Positions 50,438 to 60,036 of a stretch of 64,000 nucleotides of DNA are shown piece after piece (position 1 is the stretch's first letter; each line of letters begins with the position of its first letter). Source of the stretch: Schauerella fraxinea. GTDB taxonomy: Bacteria; Pseudomonadota; Gammaproteobacteria; Burkholderiales; Burkholderiaceae_B. The stretch spans positions 310,001-374,000 of the forward strand of contig JAVDKL010000001.1 in NCBI GenBank assembly GCA_030849965.1. The letters are read 5' to 3'. The translations under genes and the position numbers were made by a program. The notes under the pieces are model-generated. The model was not told the origin of the DNA, did not search any database, and saw nothing but the letters and a program-made list of their open reading frames with translations.

Positions 50438-53065
50438 GTGGCCACGATGTTGCAATCATCCAGTCGGACCGACATTGACCCGCAAGAGACAGCGGAATGG
50501 CGTGAGGCGCTACAGGCCGTGGTTCAAACCCACGGCGCGCATCGAGCGCAATACCTGCTCGACAATCTGGCCCGCATGGCCGACGAGTTGCGCGTCGGCT
50601 GGCGCCGGTCGCTGAACACCCCCTATGTCAATTCGATCCATGCGTCGGATGAGCCCGTCTATCCCGGTGATCTCGATCTGGAGAAGGATTTGGGGTCGCT
50701 CATCCGCTGGAATGCGCTGGCGATGGTGGTGCGGGCAAACAAGGCCTATGGTGAGCTGGGTGGCCACATCGCCAGCTATGCCAGCGCCGCGGATCTTTTC
50801 GAGGTCGGGTTCAATCACTTTTTCAGGGCGCGCGACGATCGCGGGCACGGCAATCTGGTCTTCTTTCAGCCGCACAGCGCCCCAGGTGTGTATGCCCGGG
50901 CATATCTCGAAGGCCGTCTCACTGAAGAGGATCTCACTTACTTCCGGCGCGAGTTGAGCGGCGAACGCGCGGGTGCCCGTGGCCTGTGCAGCTATCCGCA
51001 TCCGTATCTGATGCCCGATTTCTGGCAGTTTCCCACCGGATCGATGGGCATCGGCCCGATCAGCTCGATTTATCACGCGCGCTTCATGCGGTATCTGACG
51101 CATCGCAATCTGCTCGATTGCCAGGGCCGCAAGGTGTGGGGGGTGTTTGGCGACGGCGAGATGGACGAGCCCGAGAGCATGGCCGCGTTGACGCTGGCTG
51201 CGCGCGAGGGGCTCGACAATCTGGTGTGGGTGGTGAACTGCAATCTGCAGCGCCTGGACGGCCCGGTGCGTGGCAACGCCAGCATCATCGAAGAACTCGA
51301 GACACTGTTTCTGGGCGCCGGCTGGAATGTGATCAAGGTACTGTGGGGCAGCGATTGGGATGCCTTGTTCGCCCGCGATCGTCATGGTGCGCTGGCGCGC
51401 GCGTTTTCGACCATGGTCGACGGTCAGATGCAAACGTTTTCCGCCAAGGATGGCGCCTACAACCGTGAACATTTCTTCGGTCAGACGCCTGAGCTGGCGG
51501 CGTTGGTCGAGCATTTGTCCGATGCGCAGATCGACGGCCTCACGCGCGGCGGGCACGATCTCAAGAAGATCCATGCAGCCTATGCCGAGGCCGCCCGAAG
51601 CGAAGGCCAACCTACCGTGATCCTCGCGCATACGAAGAAAGGCTTCGGCATGGGTGCGGCCGGGGAAGGGCGGATGACCACCCACTCGCAGAAGAAACTC
51701 GATGCTCAGGCATTGCTGGCCTTTCGGGATCGCTTCAATCTGCCGCTGACCAATGCACAAACCGAATCGCTGGCGTTTCACAAGCCTGCCGACGACAGTC
51801 CGGTGATGCGTTACATGCATGCGCGCCGCGCTGCATTGGGCGGCTTTTTGCCTGCCCGGCGCACGACTGCCGACCCGTTGGCGGCGCCGGATATTGGCGA
51901 TTTCGCTCGTTTTGCTTTGACGGCGGACGCCAAGGAAATGAGCACGACCATGGCGTTCGTGCGCATGCTGGGCGCGTTGATGAAAGATCCGCAACTCGGG
52001 CCCCGCGTGGTGCCGATTGTGGCCGACGAAGCGCGCACCTTCGGGATGGCCAACCTGTTCAAGCAGTTCGGCATCTACTCGAGCGTCGGGCAGCGGTATG
52101 CGCCCGAAGACATCGGGTCGATTCTCAGTTACCGCGAAGCGCGCGACGGGCAGATTCTGGAAGAGGGCATCACCGAAGCCGGCGCGATCGCTAGTTGGAC
52201 GGCTGCCGCCACGAGCTATAGCGTGCATGGCCTGGCCATGCTGCCGTTCTATATCTACTACTCGATGTTCGGCTTTCAGCGGGTGGGCGACCAGATCTGG
52301 GCGGCCGCCGACCAGCGGCCACGTGGCTTTCTCATCGGCGCCACTTCAGGGCGCACCACACTGGGTGGCGAAGGGCTGCAGCATCAGGACGGCGTGAGCC
52401 ATCTGACCGCGGCCACCATTCCCAACTGCAAGGCTTACGACCCCTGCTACGCGGCGGAGCTGGCGGTGATCGTCGATCGCGGCATTCGGGATATGGTCGT
52501 CGATCAAGAGGATGTTTTCTACTACATCACGCTAATGAACGAGAATTACGCTCAGCCTTCGTTGATCGCCGGTTCCGAAGCCGCGATCCTGCAAGGCGGC
52601 TATCTGCTGTCGCATCGTCTGCCGGCTGCGGGCGCCACGCCGGGCCGCAGCGTGACCTTGATGGGATCAGGTGCGATCCTGCACGTGATGACCGCAGCGG
52701 CCGAGTCGCTTGCGGCGCAAGGCATCGAAACCTTTGTCTATAGCGTGACCAGTTGGAGCGAACTGGCGCGTGACGGTGTGCGCAGTCAGGAACAGTGGCT
52801 GGCCAACCCCGCCACAGCGCCCACGCCTTACGTGCAGCGCCTCCTGGCGCAAAGCCAGGGCCCCATCGTGGCGGCAAGCGATTATGTGCGTGCGGTTCCC
52901 GAAAGCGTACGCGCGTTCATCCCCGGCAGCCGACCGCTGGTGTCGTTGGGCACCGATGGTTTCGGGCGCAGCGATACCCGGGCAGCACTGCGTGAGTTTT
53001 TCGGCGTCGACGCGGCGGCGGTGGTGAAGGCAGCGATCGCTATGCTGGATCATCCGCAAGCCTAG
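50438..53065 (+). CDS. aceE: Homodimeric 2-oxoacid dehydrogenase E1 (pyruvate dehydrogenase E1-type)
   Basis: This 875-residue thiamine diphosphate enzyme of AceE type decarboxylates pyruvate or another 2-oxo acid and acylates the E2 lipoyl group. The ThDP motif region GDGEMDEPES starts near residue 238, followed by ...VNCNLQRLDGPVRGN. The whole length matches AceE. It is not followed by E2 or E3 genes, unlike the usual aceEF-lpd locus, so it may be a second copy serving another oxo acid. GTG 50438 or ATG 50447 could start it. Confidence 0.9.
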   Translation: MATMLQSSSRTDIDPQETAEWREALQAVVQTHGAHRAQYLLDNLARMADELRVGWRRSLNTPYVNSIHASDEPVYPGDLDLEKDLGSLIRWNALAMVVRANKAYGELGGHIASYASAADLFEVGFNHFFRARDDRGHGNLVFFQPHSAPGVYARAYLEGRLTEEDLTYFRRELSGERAGARGLCSYPHPYLMPDFWQFPTGSMGIGPISSIYHARFMRYLTHRNLLDCQGRKVWGVFGDGEMDEPESMAALTLAAREGLDNLVWVVNCNLQRLDGPVRGNASIIEELETLFLGAGWNVIKVLWGSDWDALFARDRHGALARAFSTMVDGQMQTFSAKDGAYNREHFFGQTPELAALVEHLSDAQIDGLTRGGHDLKKIHAAYAEAARSEGQPTVILAHTKKGFGMGAAGEGRMTTHSQKKLDAQALLAFRDRFNLPLTNAQTESLAFHKPADDSPVMRYMHARRAALGGFLPARRTTADPLAAPDIGDFARFALTADAKEMSTTMAFVRMLGALMKDPQLGPRVVPIVADEARTFGMANLFKQFGIYSSVGQRYAPEDIGSILSYREARDGQILEEGITEAGAIASWTAAATSYSVHGLAMLPFYIYYSMFGFQRVGDQIWAAADQRPRGFLIGATSGRTTLGGEGLQHQDGVSHLTAATIPNCKAYDPCYAAELAVIVDRGIRDMVVDQEDVFYYITLMNENYAQPSLIAGSEAAILQGGYLLSHRLPAAGATPGRSVTLMGSGAILHVMTAAAESLAAQGIETFVYSVTSWSELARDGVRSQEQWLANPATAPTPYVQRLLAQSQGPIVAASDYVRAVPESVRAFIPGSRPLVSLGTDGFGRSDTRAALREFFGVDAAAVVKAAIAMLDHPQA

Positions 53066-53308
53066 TGCGCAGTCCCGGGCAGAAATCATCGGTCGTGTCG
53101 GCCGATGATCGCTCGCCCACTGCGGCGATCGCACGATCGCCGCGCGACCCGGCGCTACATTGCATGGTGCGCCGGATAGGCCTTGTCGAAGTAGCGCACG
53201 ATCTCGGGCGCGCCTGAGGGTCATCCCGGGTGTGGCGTTTTCGTGCAAATGCGCCCTGTATGATGCTTCTCGATGCTGCGCCTCTTCGGGCGGGCCGCCA
53301 GATTCGTC

Positions 53309-54052
53309 ATGACTCAAGAAACCAAAACCCTATTGCTCACCGGCGCGAGCCGGGGTATCGGACACGCCACGGTCAAGCATTTTCAGGCAGCCGGATGGCG
53401 TGTGTTCACGGCCTCGCGACAAAACTGGGCGCCCGACGCGTGCCCGTGGTCGGAAGGCGAGAGCAACCACATCCATCTCGATCTCCAAGATATCGCCGGG
53501 GTTGAGAACAGCGTGGCGCTGATCAAGGAAAAGCTCGGCAACGGCAAGCTGCATGCGCTGGTCGACAACGCCGGCATGTCGCCCAAGGGCGCAGATGGTG
53601 GCCGCCTGGGTGTACTCGAAACCGACTACACAACGTGGCTTAAAGTCTTCAACGTCAATCTCTTCTCGAGCGCGTTGCTGGCTCGGGGTCTCTTTGCCGA
53701 ACTCAAGGCCGCGCAGGGCTGCGTGATCAACGTCACCTCGATCGCGGGCAGCAAAGTCCATCCTTTCGCGGGTGTGGCGTATGCGACGTCAAAGGCAGCG
53801 TTATCGGCGCTGACGCGTGAAATGGCCTATGACTTTGGCCCGCACGGCGTACGGGTCAATGCCATCGCGCCGGGAGAGATCGATACGGCAATTCTGTCGG
53901 CCGGTACCGAGGCGATCGTTGAGAACAGCATTCCGATGCATCGTCTGGGCAAACCCGAAGAAGTGGCGTCCCTGGTGTATTTCCTGTGCACGAGTGGCGC
54001 GTCGTACGTCAACGGCTCGGAGATTCACGTGAACGGCGGGCAGCACGTTTGA
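53309..54052 (+). CDS. Short-chain dehydrogenase/reductase
   Basis: This 247-residue classical SDR has TGASRGIG (11-18), NAGMSP, catalytic Ser (VTSIAGS) and YATSK. The C-terminal NGSEIHVNGGQHV is FabG-like. ATG 53309 fits the family; ATG 53273 is also in frame. About 240 nt separate it from aceE, with strong inverted repeats between them, so it is probably an independent transcript. Confidence 0.87.
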   Translation: MTQETKTLLLTGASRGIGHATVKHFQAAGWRVFTASRQNWAPDACPWSEGESNHIHLDLQDIAGVENSVALIKEKLGNGKLHALVDNAGMSPKGADGGRLGVLETDYTTWLKVFNVNLFSSALLARGLFAELKAAQGCVINVTSIAGSKVHPFAGVAYATSKAALSALTREMAYDFGPHGVRVNAIAPGEIDTAILSAGTEAIVENSIPMHRLGKPEEVASLVYFLCTSGASYVNGSEIHVNGGQHV

Positions 54053-54233
54053 TCGCTGGGGGCTTGCGTTTGGCGCGATGACCCCAAGCTACAGGATGAG
54101 TGTCGTCATGCGCCAAGCGCCATGGCACTGGTAAGCGTGTGCCTGGCGCTGTTGCTGGAACCGAGTCCGCGATTCGCCATCAAACGATGTGCGATCAAGC
54201 GAAGTATCTACGTTTTAACGGGAGCACGTCATC

Positions 54234-54935
54234 ATGAATCAACAAGACCGCGCTGCAATCGACGGTGTATTTGGACGGTTGGGCGAGCTCGAGCGCCAAG
54301 GCGTGCCGCGAGATGCCGAAGCCGATAAATTCATTACGTCGCGCGTCAACGAACAGCCCGGCGCTGCCTATTACCTGGCGCAAACGGTGGTGGTGCAAGA
54401 ACAAGCGCTGAAAGCCGCGCAAGACAAGATCAATCAACTGGAACAGCAGTCAGCCCCGAAGTCGGCGGCGGCAGATACGGGCCTGGGCTATTCGTTCGGA
54501 CGGGCGCCGGCGCGCGATGCGGCCCCGGTGCCGGGCGGCGCGCCTGCGACGGCTGGTGTGCCGGGTGGGGTGCCCGGTGCAGGCGCTGTGCCGGGCGCGG
54601 CGGCAGGCGCGGCCCCCAATGCCGGTGCTGCACCTGGCGCGGGCGGCCTGGCCGGCTCGGGATTTGGCCGCGGCGCGGGCGGTGGCGGTTTTCTGGCTGG
54701 TGCAATGCAAACGGCCATGGGCGTGGCAGGCGGCATGATGCTCGGTAGCCTGCTGGGCAACATGCTCGGCGGCAATAACGCCAATGCGGCCGAACCGCCT
54801 GCGGATGCTGCGGGTGAGGGTGGCGATGCCGCGGCGGCCGATCAGGGGCACGACGCCAGCGCCGACCCGGTGGGGTATGACGATCCCGGCTTTGACGATG
54901 GCGGCGGCTTCGATGGCGGTTTCGACGACATTTGA
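54234..54935 (+). CDS. DUF2076-family protein
   Basis: This 233-residue protein begins with the DUF2076 signature (NQQDRAAIDGVFGRLGELER, EADKFITSRVNEQPGAAYYL) and a short coiled segment. A Pro/Ala/Gly-rich linker and a Gly-rich tail with DDGGGFDGGFDD at the end follow. Members are periplasmic or envelope-linked proteins of unknown role. No clear signal peptide is visible. A short GGGAG precedes the ATG. Confidence 0.85.
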   Translation: MNQQDRAAIDGVFGRLGELERQGVPRDAEADKFITSRVNEQPGAAYYLAQTVVVQEQALKAAQDKINQLEQQSAPKSAAADTGLGYSFGRAPARDAAPVPGGAPATAGVPGGVPGAGAVPGAAAGAAPNAGAAPGAGGLAGSGFGRGAGGGGFLAGAMQTAMGVAGGMMLGSLLGNMLGGNNANAAEPPADAAGEGGDAAAADQGHDASADPVGYDDPGFDDGGGFDGGFDDI

Positions 54936-54947
54936 GTCGCGCATGAG

Positions 54948-54989
54948 GATGTACGACAGTTGATGTACGACAGTTGATAATCGGCAGTT
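54948..54989. repeat. Three-copy 14-bp tandem repeat
   Basis: GATGTACGACAGTT occurs twice in perfect tandem (54948-54961, 54962-54975), followed by a degenerate third copy (54976-54989). It directly follows the DUF2076 gene stop codon and precedes a terminator hairpin. Confidence 0.7.
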
Positions 54990-55000
54990 GATAGACGAGT

Positions 55001-55025
55001 GCGCCCGACCACGATGATCGGGCGC
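55001..55025 (+). terminator. Hairpin terminator after the DUF2076 gene
   Basis: An 8-bp stem GCGCCCGA/TCGGGCGC with a 9-nt loop is followed by a T/C-rich stretch. The run is not perfect, so strength is uncertain. Confidence 0.6.
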
Positions 55026-55069
55026 GCTTCTTGCTTTTCTACGGCCAGATTTTCAAAAGGAGTAGAAAC

Positions 55070-55339
55070 ATGCTGAACTCAAACGAACTCGAAGCTCTGC
55101 GTCGTATCAAGTCGGGTGAAGCCCCGGTGGATGATGCGCACCGTGAAACGCTGCACCAGCGTGGCCTGATCGAACACACGGACGGCAACTACACCGTCAC
55201 GCAGGAAGGCGACGAACATCTCGGCATCCTGAAGGGCATTGGCGAAGCGATTGCCGATATCGTCGTTCCCGGCGCGGGATCGAACGAAGCGTTGCAGCGT
55301 ACGATCGACGCCGACGAGGCGCGCGACAAGAACAAGTGA
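55070..55339 (+). CDS. Small hypothetical protein
   Basis: This 89-residue, mostly polar protein (MLNSNELEALRRIKSGEAPV...) has no recognised domain. A strong AAGGAG precedes ATG 55070; the longer frame from 55031 lacks a good start. It lies just before the ECF sigma gene and may belong to the same stress regulon by position only. Confidence 0.62.
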   Translation: MLNSNELEALRRIKSGEAPVDDAHRETLHQRGLIEHTDGNYTVTQEGDEHLGILKGIGEAIADIVVPGAGSNEALQRTIDADEARDKNK

Positions 55340-55530
55340 CTATCGAATCCCGCGCAGCGCCTGGCGCCGCGAGAGGGATGTGATTCACTATCGAGGCCGG
55401 CCACACTGTGGTCGGGCTTGTACGTTTTGCTGAGTGCCTCTTTGCGCCGTCGTCCTTCCGGCCCACCGCAAACAATGTAAATAATGTAAGGCGGGCGGAT
55501 TAAACGATCGTGCGGGACGTCTATCCCACT

Positions 55531-56094
55531 ATGACCTCCGACTCGCCGTCTTTTGACGTTGTTGCCCAGCTTGGCGCGCTTCGCCGTTATGCGCGTTCGC
55601 TCACTCGCAACGTGCACGATGCGGAGGATCTGGTTCAAGAGTCGCTCACGCGCGCCTACGAAAAAAGGCATGCGCTCAAAGACGGCGCCAGCCTTCGCGG
55701 GTGGCTCTTTTCTATTTTGCACAACACCTTCGTGAGCGATCGGCGTGCGCATCAATCCAGCGGCGCGCTAACCGACGCCTTCGACGAGCACACCGCCGCG
55801 CTTGCTACGAGCCCGGCACATGACCATGTCGTGCGCTTGCGCCAACTTGAGCGCGCGTTCGATGCCTTGCCGGAAGACCAGCGTGCGGCGCTGCACCTGG
55901 TGACGATCGAAGGACTGTCCTATCAAGACGCAGCCGGCACCTTGGCGGTGCCCATCGGCACACTGATGTCGCGTCTGGGTCGTGCGCGCGCAGCCTTGCG
56001 TGCCTTCGAGGATGGCGTGCCGGGCACCGGCGCGTCCACCGCGTCGCGCACGGTTCACCTTAAAGTCGTGGGAGGCTTGGATGCAGACCGATAA
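55531..56094 (+). CDS. ECF RNA polymerase sigma factor
   Basis: This 187-residue sigma factor has region 2 (RNVHDAEDLVQESLTRAYEK, LRGWLFSILHNT) and region 4 (LVTIEGLSYQDAAGTL, PIGTLMSRLGRARAAL). Both match ECF sigma factors. ATG 55531 is preferred; GTG 55510 is also open. Its 3' end overlaps the anti-sigma gene by 14 nt, a common coupling. The inducing signal is unknown. Confidence 0.9.
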   Translation: MTSDSPSFDVVAQLGALRRYARSLTRNVHDAEDLVQESLTRAYEKRHALKDGASLRGWLFSILHNTFVSDRRAHQSSGALTDAFDEHTAALATSPAHDHVVRLRQLERAFDALPEDQRAALHLVTIEGLSYQDAAGTLAVPIGTLMSRLGRARAALRAFEDGVPGTGASTASRTVHLKVVGGLDADR

Positions 56095-56863
56095 CCCCAT
56101 ATCCGACATCGACCTCGACGCGTACGTCGACGATCAACTGGATGCGCGACGCCGCATCGATGTCGAAGCCTACCTGTCGCAGCATTCGCGGGAAGCGATG
56201 CGGGTGATGGCAGATCTGCGCATTCGCGATGCGCTGCGTTTGAATGTCAGCGAACGCGCTGCGGCCGACGACGCTCACACACATGCCTTGGCGCTGCGAC
56301 TGGCGCGTGCGCTCGGGCGCCGCCAGTGGTTGGCGCGGTTGCGGCGCACGGCTGCCGCGGCCGCTTTGTTTGGCGTGGGTTGGGCCGGACACGTCGGTTT
56401 CTCGGCGATTTCGTTCAACACGGATGGCGTCGCGCAGGCCTCACCGGCGTTCGTCGACGATGCCGTCATGGCACACCGCACCTCGCTGTTGCGTGCCGGA
56501 ATGCAATCTCAGCCCGAAGTGCCGTATCTCGATGCGGACGAAATTTTGCGCCTGACCGGGATTCCGATGCCGGCCTTGCCCGAACAATGGCGCATTCGCG
56601 ACGTCCAGGTATTTCCGTCGCGCGGCGGGCCGGGCGTCGAAACCGTGGTGGATGCCGACACCTTCGGCGCCGTATCCGTATTTGCGGCACGCGGTACATC
56701 GCCCGCCATTGCGCAAGGGCTCACCACCTCGCGCAAGGATGATGAAACCATCGTCCATTGGCAACAAGGCGAATGGGCGTATGCCGTGACCGGCGCGCTT
56801 TCCGATACCGATCTTATGCGTGTGGCTGGCTTGCTCGCCGCTGCACCGCGCCCGCCGCTATAG
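56081..56863 (+). CDS. Anti-sigma factor, membrane-bound
   Basis: This 260-residue protein has an N-terminal anti-sigma domain ([20 protein letters not shown]) and a single membrane span at about 89-109. The C-terminal part ([23 protein letters not shown]) is periplasmic. GGGAGG precedes the ATG. It should hold the sigma factor inactive at the membrane. No zinc-finger histidine/cysteine set is obvious. Confidence 0.86.
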   Translation: MQTDNPISDIDLDAYVDDQLDARRRIDVEAYLSQHSREAMRVMADLRIRDALRLNVSERAAADDAHTHALALRLARALGRRQWLARLRRTAAAAALFGVGWAGHVGFSAISFNTDGVAQASPAFVDDAVMAHRTSLLRAGMQSQPEVPYLDADEILRLTGIPMPALPEQWRIRDVQVFPSRGGPGVETVVDADTFGAVSVFAARGTSPAIAQGLTTSRKDDETIVHWQQGEWAYAVTGALSDTDLMRVAGLLAAAPRPPL

Positions 56864-56921
56864 CGCCATCCTGACGGATGGGAGCCGCGCGCGCCCGTTT
56901 TTTTTACTTCCAAGGAAGATG

Positions 56922-58517
56922 ATGTTTTTCGACTGGATGGCCGATCCGACCGCCTGGCTGGGCCTGGCGACGTTGATCGTGCTTGAAGTGGTGCTGGGTA
57001 TCGATAACCTGGTGTTTATCGCCATTCTCGCGGATAAATTACCTGAACATCAGCGCAATCGCGCACGCATGATCGGCCTTTCGCTGGCCTTGATCATGCG
57101 CCTGGGGCTGCTGGCCAGCATCGCGTGGGTCGTCACGCTCACCGCGCCGCTTTTCACGTTGTTCGGCATGGACTTTTCCGGTCGGGATCTCATCCTGATC
57201 TTCGGCGGCATGTTCTTGTTGTTCAAAGGAACGATGGAGTTGCACGAGCGTCTTGAGGGCGCTGCAGAGCACGTGGGCGGCAAGCGCACCCAGCATGCGG
57301 TGTTCTGGCACGTGATCGCGCAGATCGTGGTACTCGATGCGGTGTTCTCGCTCGACTCGGTTATCACCGCTGTGGGTATGGTCGAAGAAATCAGCATCAT
57401 GATGACCGCCGTGATTTTCGCGATGGCGCTGATGATGATAGCGAGCCGGCCGTTGATGGCGTTTGTGAGCCGCCACCCGACGGTGGTGATTTTGTGCCTG
57501 GGGCTGCTCCTGATGATCGGTTTCAGTCTGGTGGCCGAAGGTCTGGATTTCCATATCCCCAAGGGTTATCTGTATGCCGCCATTGGCTTCGCCATCCTGA
57601 TCGAAGCCTGCAATCAATTGGCGCGCCGCAATCGGATTCGCACGGCGAGTGCCGCAGGCCGGCGCGACCGAACCGCGCAGGCGGTGTTGCGTCTGCTTGC
57701 CGCCGGCCGCGACAAGCAGCCCGACACCAACGCCGATGACATGATTGCTTTAGTGGGTGACCCCAGCGCCGAGGCGACCTTCGCACCGGAAGAAAGCACG
57801 ATGATCGAGCGAGTGCTTGCGATCGGTACGCGCGATGTGCGCGCCATCATGGTGCCGCGCGGGCGGATGACCTGGCTGGATGTGGCCGATACCCATGAAG
57901 ACGTGCTGCGCAAATTTGCGCTGGGCCACTCGCGCATGCCCTTGTGCGAGGGCGAGCCGGGCAATGTGGTCGGCGTGGTGCATTTCAAGGATGCATTGAT
58001 GGCGCTGCAGCAACCCGGACCGGTCGATCTCGTGGCCATTGCGCGCCAACCGCGCTTCGTGACCGAAACGACGCCGGTGCTCAAGTTGCTCGAACAGATC
58101 CGCGTGTCGCGCGATCATATGCTGATCGTGGTGGATGAACATGGTCAGTGCGAAGGGTTGGTGACGCCGATGGATGTGCTGACCGCGGTGGGCGGCGATC
58201 TCCCGGAGCACGATGCCGAGAGTCGCGTGCAGGCCACGCGCATGGTCGATGGTTCCTGGCTTTTGGATGGCCGGCTGTCGATCGACGAGGCGCGCCGGGA
58301 GCTCAACGAGCCCGAACTGGCACGCCCGCACCCTGATGCCACGTTGGCAGGTTACCTGTTGCGTGTGGCGGGACGCATCCCGGATGTGGGTGAAATCGTG
58401 ACCTGGAATGGATGGCGATTCGAGATTACCCGTCGCGACCGCCAGCGTGTGGATCAGGTCAGGGCCATGGGGCCGGACTTTGTGCTCGTGCCGGCATCTC
58501 CGATGGGCGACGCGTAG
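56922..58517 (+). CDS. TerC-family membrane protein with CBS and transporter-associated domains (YoaE/YegH-like)
   Basis: This 531-residue protein begins with a TerC-type membrane domain ([19 protein letters not shown]) of about seven spans. Two CBS domains ([31 protein letters not shown]) and a C-terminal CorC/HlyC domain ([19 protein letters not shown]) follow. Such proteins are implicated in metal-ion efflux or homeostasis. AAGGA precedes ATG 56922. It follows the anti-sigma gene by 58 nt and may be in the same regulon. Confidence 0.9.
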   Translation: MFFDWMADPTAWLGLATLIVLEVVLGIDNLVFIAILADKLPEHQRNRARMIGLSLALIMRLGLLASIAWVVTLTAPLFTLFGMDFSGRDLILIFGGMFLLFKGTMELHERLEGAAEHVGGKRTQHAVFWHVIAQIVVLDAVFSLDSVITAVGMVEEISIMMTAVIFAMALMMIASRPLMAFVSRHPTVVILCLGLLLMIGFSLVAEGLDFHIPKGYLYAAIGFAILIEACNQLARRNRIRTASAAGRRDRTAQAVLRLLAAGRDKQPDTNADDMIALVGDPSAEATFAPEESTMIERVLAIGTRDVRAIMVPRGRMTWLDVADTHEDVLRKFALGHSRMPLCEGEPGNVVGVVHFKDALMALQQPGPVDLVAIARQPRFVTETTPVLKLLEQIRVSRDHMLIVVDEHGQCEGLVTPMDVLTAVGGDLPEHDAESRVQATRMVDGSWLLDGRLSIDEARRELNEPELARPHPDATLAGYLLRVAGRIPDVGEIVTWNGWRFEITRRDRQRVDQVRAMGPDFVLVPASPMGDA

Positions 58518-58601
58518 GATGAGGTGAACCGCGCGGGCGCCGCCCGACCGTGCGTTCCCAATATCTTTACATTTTCAATGGGGAAGACTACTTTTGCCAG
58601 T

Positions 58602-59228
58602 ATGAGCCCCGCCCGTCCTGCAGCAACACCATTGCGCAAAAAATCGGACGTCTCCACCAAAGGAGAACGGACGCGGGGTCGTTTATTGGCAGCGTGCAGT
58701 GTGGAATTCGCCAAAAACGGATTCGTGGCCACGCGCATCAGCGACATCGTTGCTCGTGCAGGCGTCAGCCAACCTGTTTTCTACCTCTATTTTTTCAGTA
58801 AACAGGCGGCATATGACGAACTGGTCACGCTGTTCGGTCGCCGGCTTCAGGACGCCGTCGGCGAGGCGCTGATCGGCGCCGACGTACCGGCAACGGCGGT
58901 CGACGCGCGCGTGCGGTTGACCATACACAAGCTGCTTACCATCCTGTGGGCCGACCCCGATCTTACGCAAATCGGCTTCACGCAATCGGCGTCGGCCGAA
59001 GATCTCAAGACAGCACTCTGTGCGCAAATTACGCACAACCTTCGTGCGGAGCAGGCGACCGGCTTCTTTCGACCGGAGATTACGCCAGAGTTGTTTGCGC
59101 AAGCCTTCATGGGAATGATGGAGCGCTTCTCGCGCTTCCGACCGCCTCCGCCTCAAGATGAACAGCTCGCCGATTTTATCGGCACGCTCATCCTGGACGG
59201 CATGCGTGCCGAGCCCCTGCACCGATAA
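58602..59228 (+). CDS. TetR-family transcriptional regulator
   Basis: This protein of about 208 residues has an N-terminal TetR helix-turn-helix (FAKNGFVATRISDIVARAGV, PVFYLYFFSK) and an all-helical ligand domain. ATG 58602 or 58578 are both possible, with no strong ribosome site. A perfect inverted-repeat operator lies 64 nt downstream of its stop, in the promoter of the next small gene, so it probably represses that promoter. Confidence 0.87.
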   Translation: MSPARPAATPLRKKSDVSTKGERTRGRLLAACSVEFAKNGFVATRISDIVARAGVSQPVFYLYFFSKQAAYDELVTLFGRRLQDAVGEALIGADVPATAVDARVRLTIHKLLTILWADPDLTQIGFTQSASAEDLKTALCAQITHNLRAEQATGFFRPEITPELFAQAFMGMMERFSRFRPPPPQDEQLADFIGTLILDGMRAEPLHR

Positions 59229-59286
59229 GAAAACCGCGTTGCACTGACATTTGCCTGAAACGGTGTACTAGTGCGCGCTTTTTTCT

Positions 59287-59316
59287 TTGACAATTACTAC
59301 TGACTAGTAGTAATTT
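59287..59316 (+). promoter_or_regulatory. Promoter with an embedded perfect inverted-repeat operator
   Basis: A consensus -35 TTGACA (59287-59292) and a -10 TAATTT (59311-59316) are 18 bp apart. Between and overlapping them is a perfect inverted repeat, arm AATTACTACT (59292-59301), 4-nt spacer, arm AGTAGTAATT (59306-59315). A repressor bound here would block RNA polymerase. The adjacent TetR protein is the obvious candidate. Confidence 0.72.
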
Positions 59317-59476
59317 CCCTAACCTCGCTCGGCCCGATGTCCGATCGATCCTGGCGCGCCGCGATAGACGAAAAATATTTCCAATAGCATGCGCTTGGCC
59401 GAAGAGCGGCTTCAACGCTGGCACGCGCCGTGCGAAGCATCGTCCCATTACGCAGGATGCCCAACTAGGAAGTGTT

Positions 59477-59755
59477 ATGAATCTGGACGACGCCATCGCC
59501 CATTTGCACACCGCGCTGGAACGCTTTAGAGCCGTGGAGCCGTTTGCCTCCCGTTCCCTCGCTTCTCGCGACTATGCTGTCTATGCGCAGGCGGCGTATG
59601 AGCTGCGGCATGCGCAGAGCCTGCTGGCAGCGGCTCAGGAACGGCTTCACCCGCAGCATCCCGCGCATCGCGACCGTCGCGCAGGCATTGCTAAGCATCA
59701 CATGGGCAGCCATCCTTCGATGGTACGAGATCATCGCGGCCGCTGTGCCTTGTAA
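59477..59755 (+). CDS. Small hypothetical protein, probable TetR target
   Basis: This 92-residue, mainly helical protein (DDAIAHLHTALERFRAVEPF, YELRHAQSLLAAAQERLH) has no recognised domain. A good AGGAAG ribosome site precedes the ATG. It is the first gene after the operator-promoter at 59287-59316, with a 5' leader of about 150 nt. Confidence 0.65.
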   Translation: MNLDDAIAHLHTALERFRAVEPFASRSLASRDYAVYAQAAYELRHAQSLLAAAQERLHPQHPAHRDRRAGIAKHHMGSHPSMVRDHRGRCAL

Positions 59756-59884
59756 GGGTGTGAATAGAAGGCGCCTGTCCTGTCGGGGGTCGTTCACTTG
59801 TCAAGTTGTTGGCGGAAAATCCGCCCCGCTCAAGTGCCAAAAAGTCATCGCGAACTGAGCGTTAATAACCATCCAGATATTGCA

Positions 59885-59909
59885 GAAAGCCGGCTTTTAG
59901 CCGGCTTTC
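59885..59909 (+). terminator. Hairpin terminator upstream of the oligopeptide operon
   Basis: An 11-bp stem GAAAGCCGGCT/AGCCGGCTTTC with a TTT loop is followed by a moderately T-rich run. It separates the small TetR-controlled gene from the peptide transporter operon. Confidence 0.75.
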
Positions 59910-60036
59910 TCACGTTTTGCTGACATGTTGCTGACGTTTTAAGGCTCAACGGCAGCGGGGTTTACGTTAATTGACCGCCATGGAGGCGCTCCGGCATCAT
60001 CCTGCCTCTGTTTAAGCAAGCTGTCAGGAGACTGCC

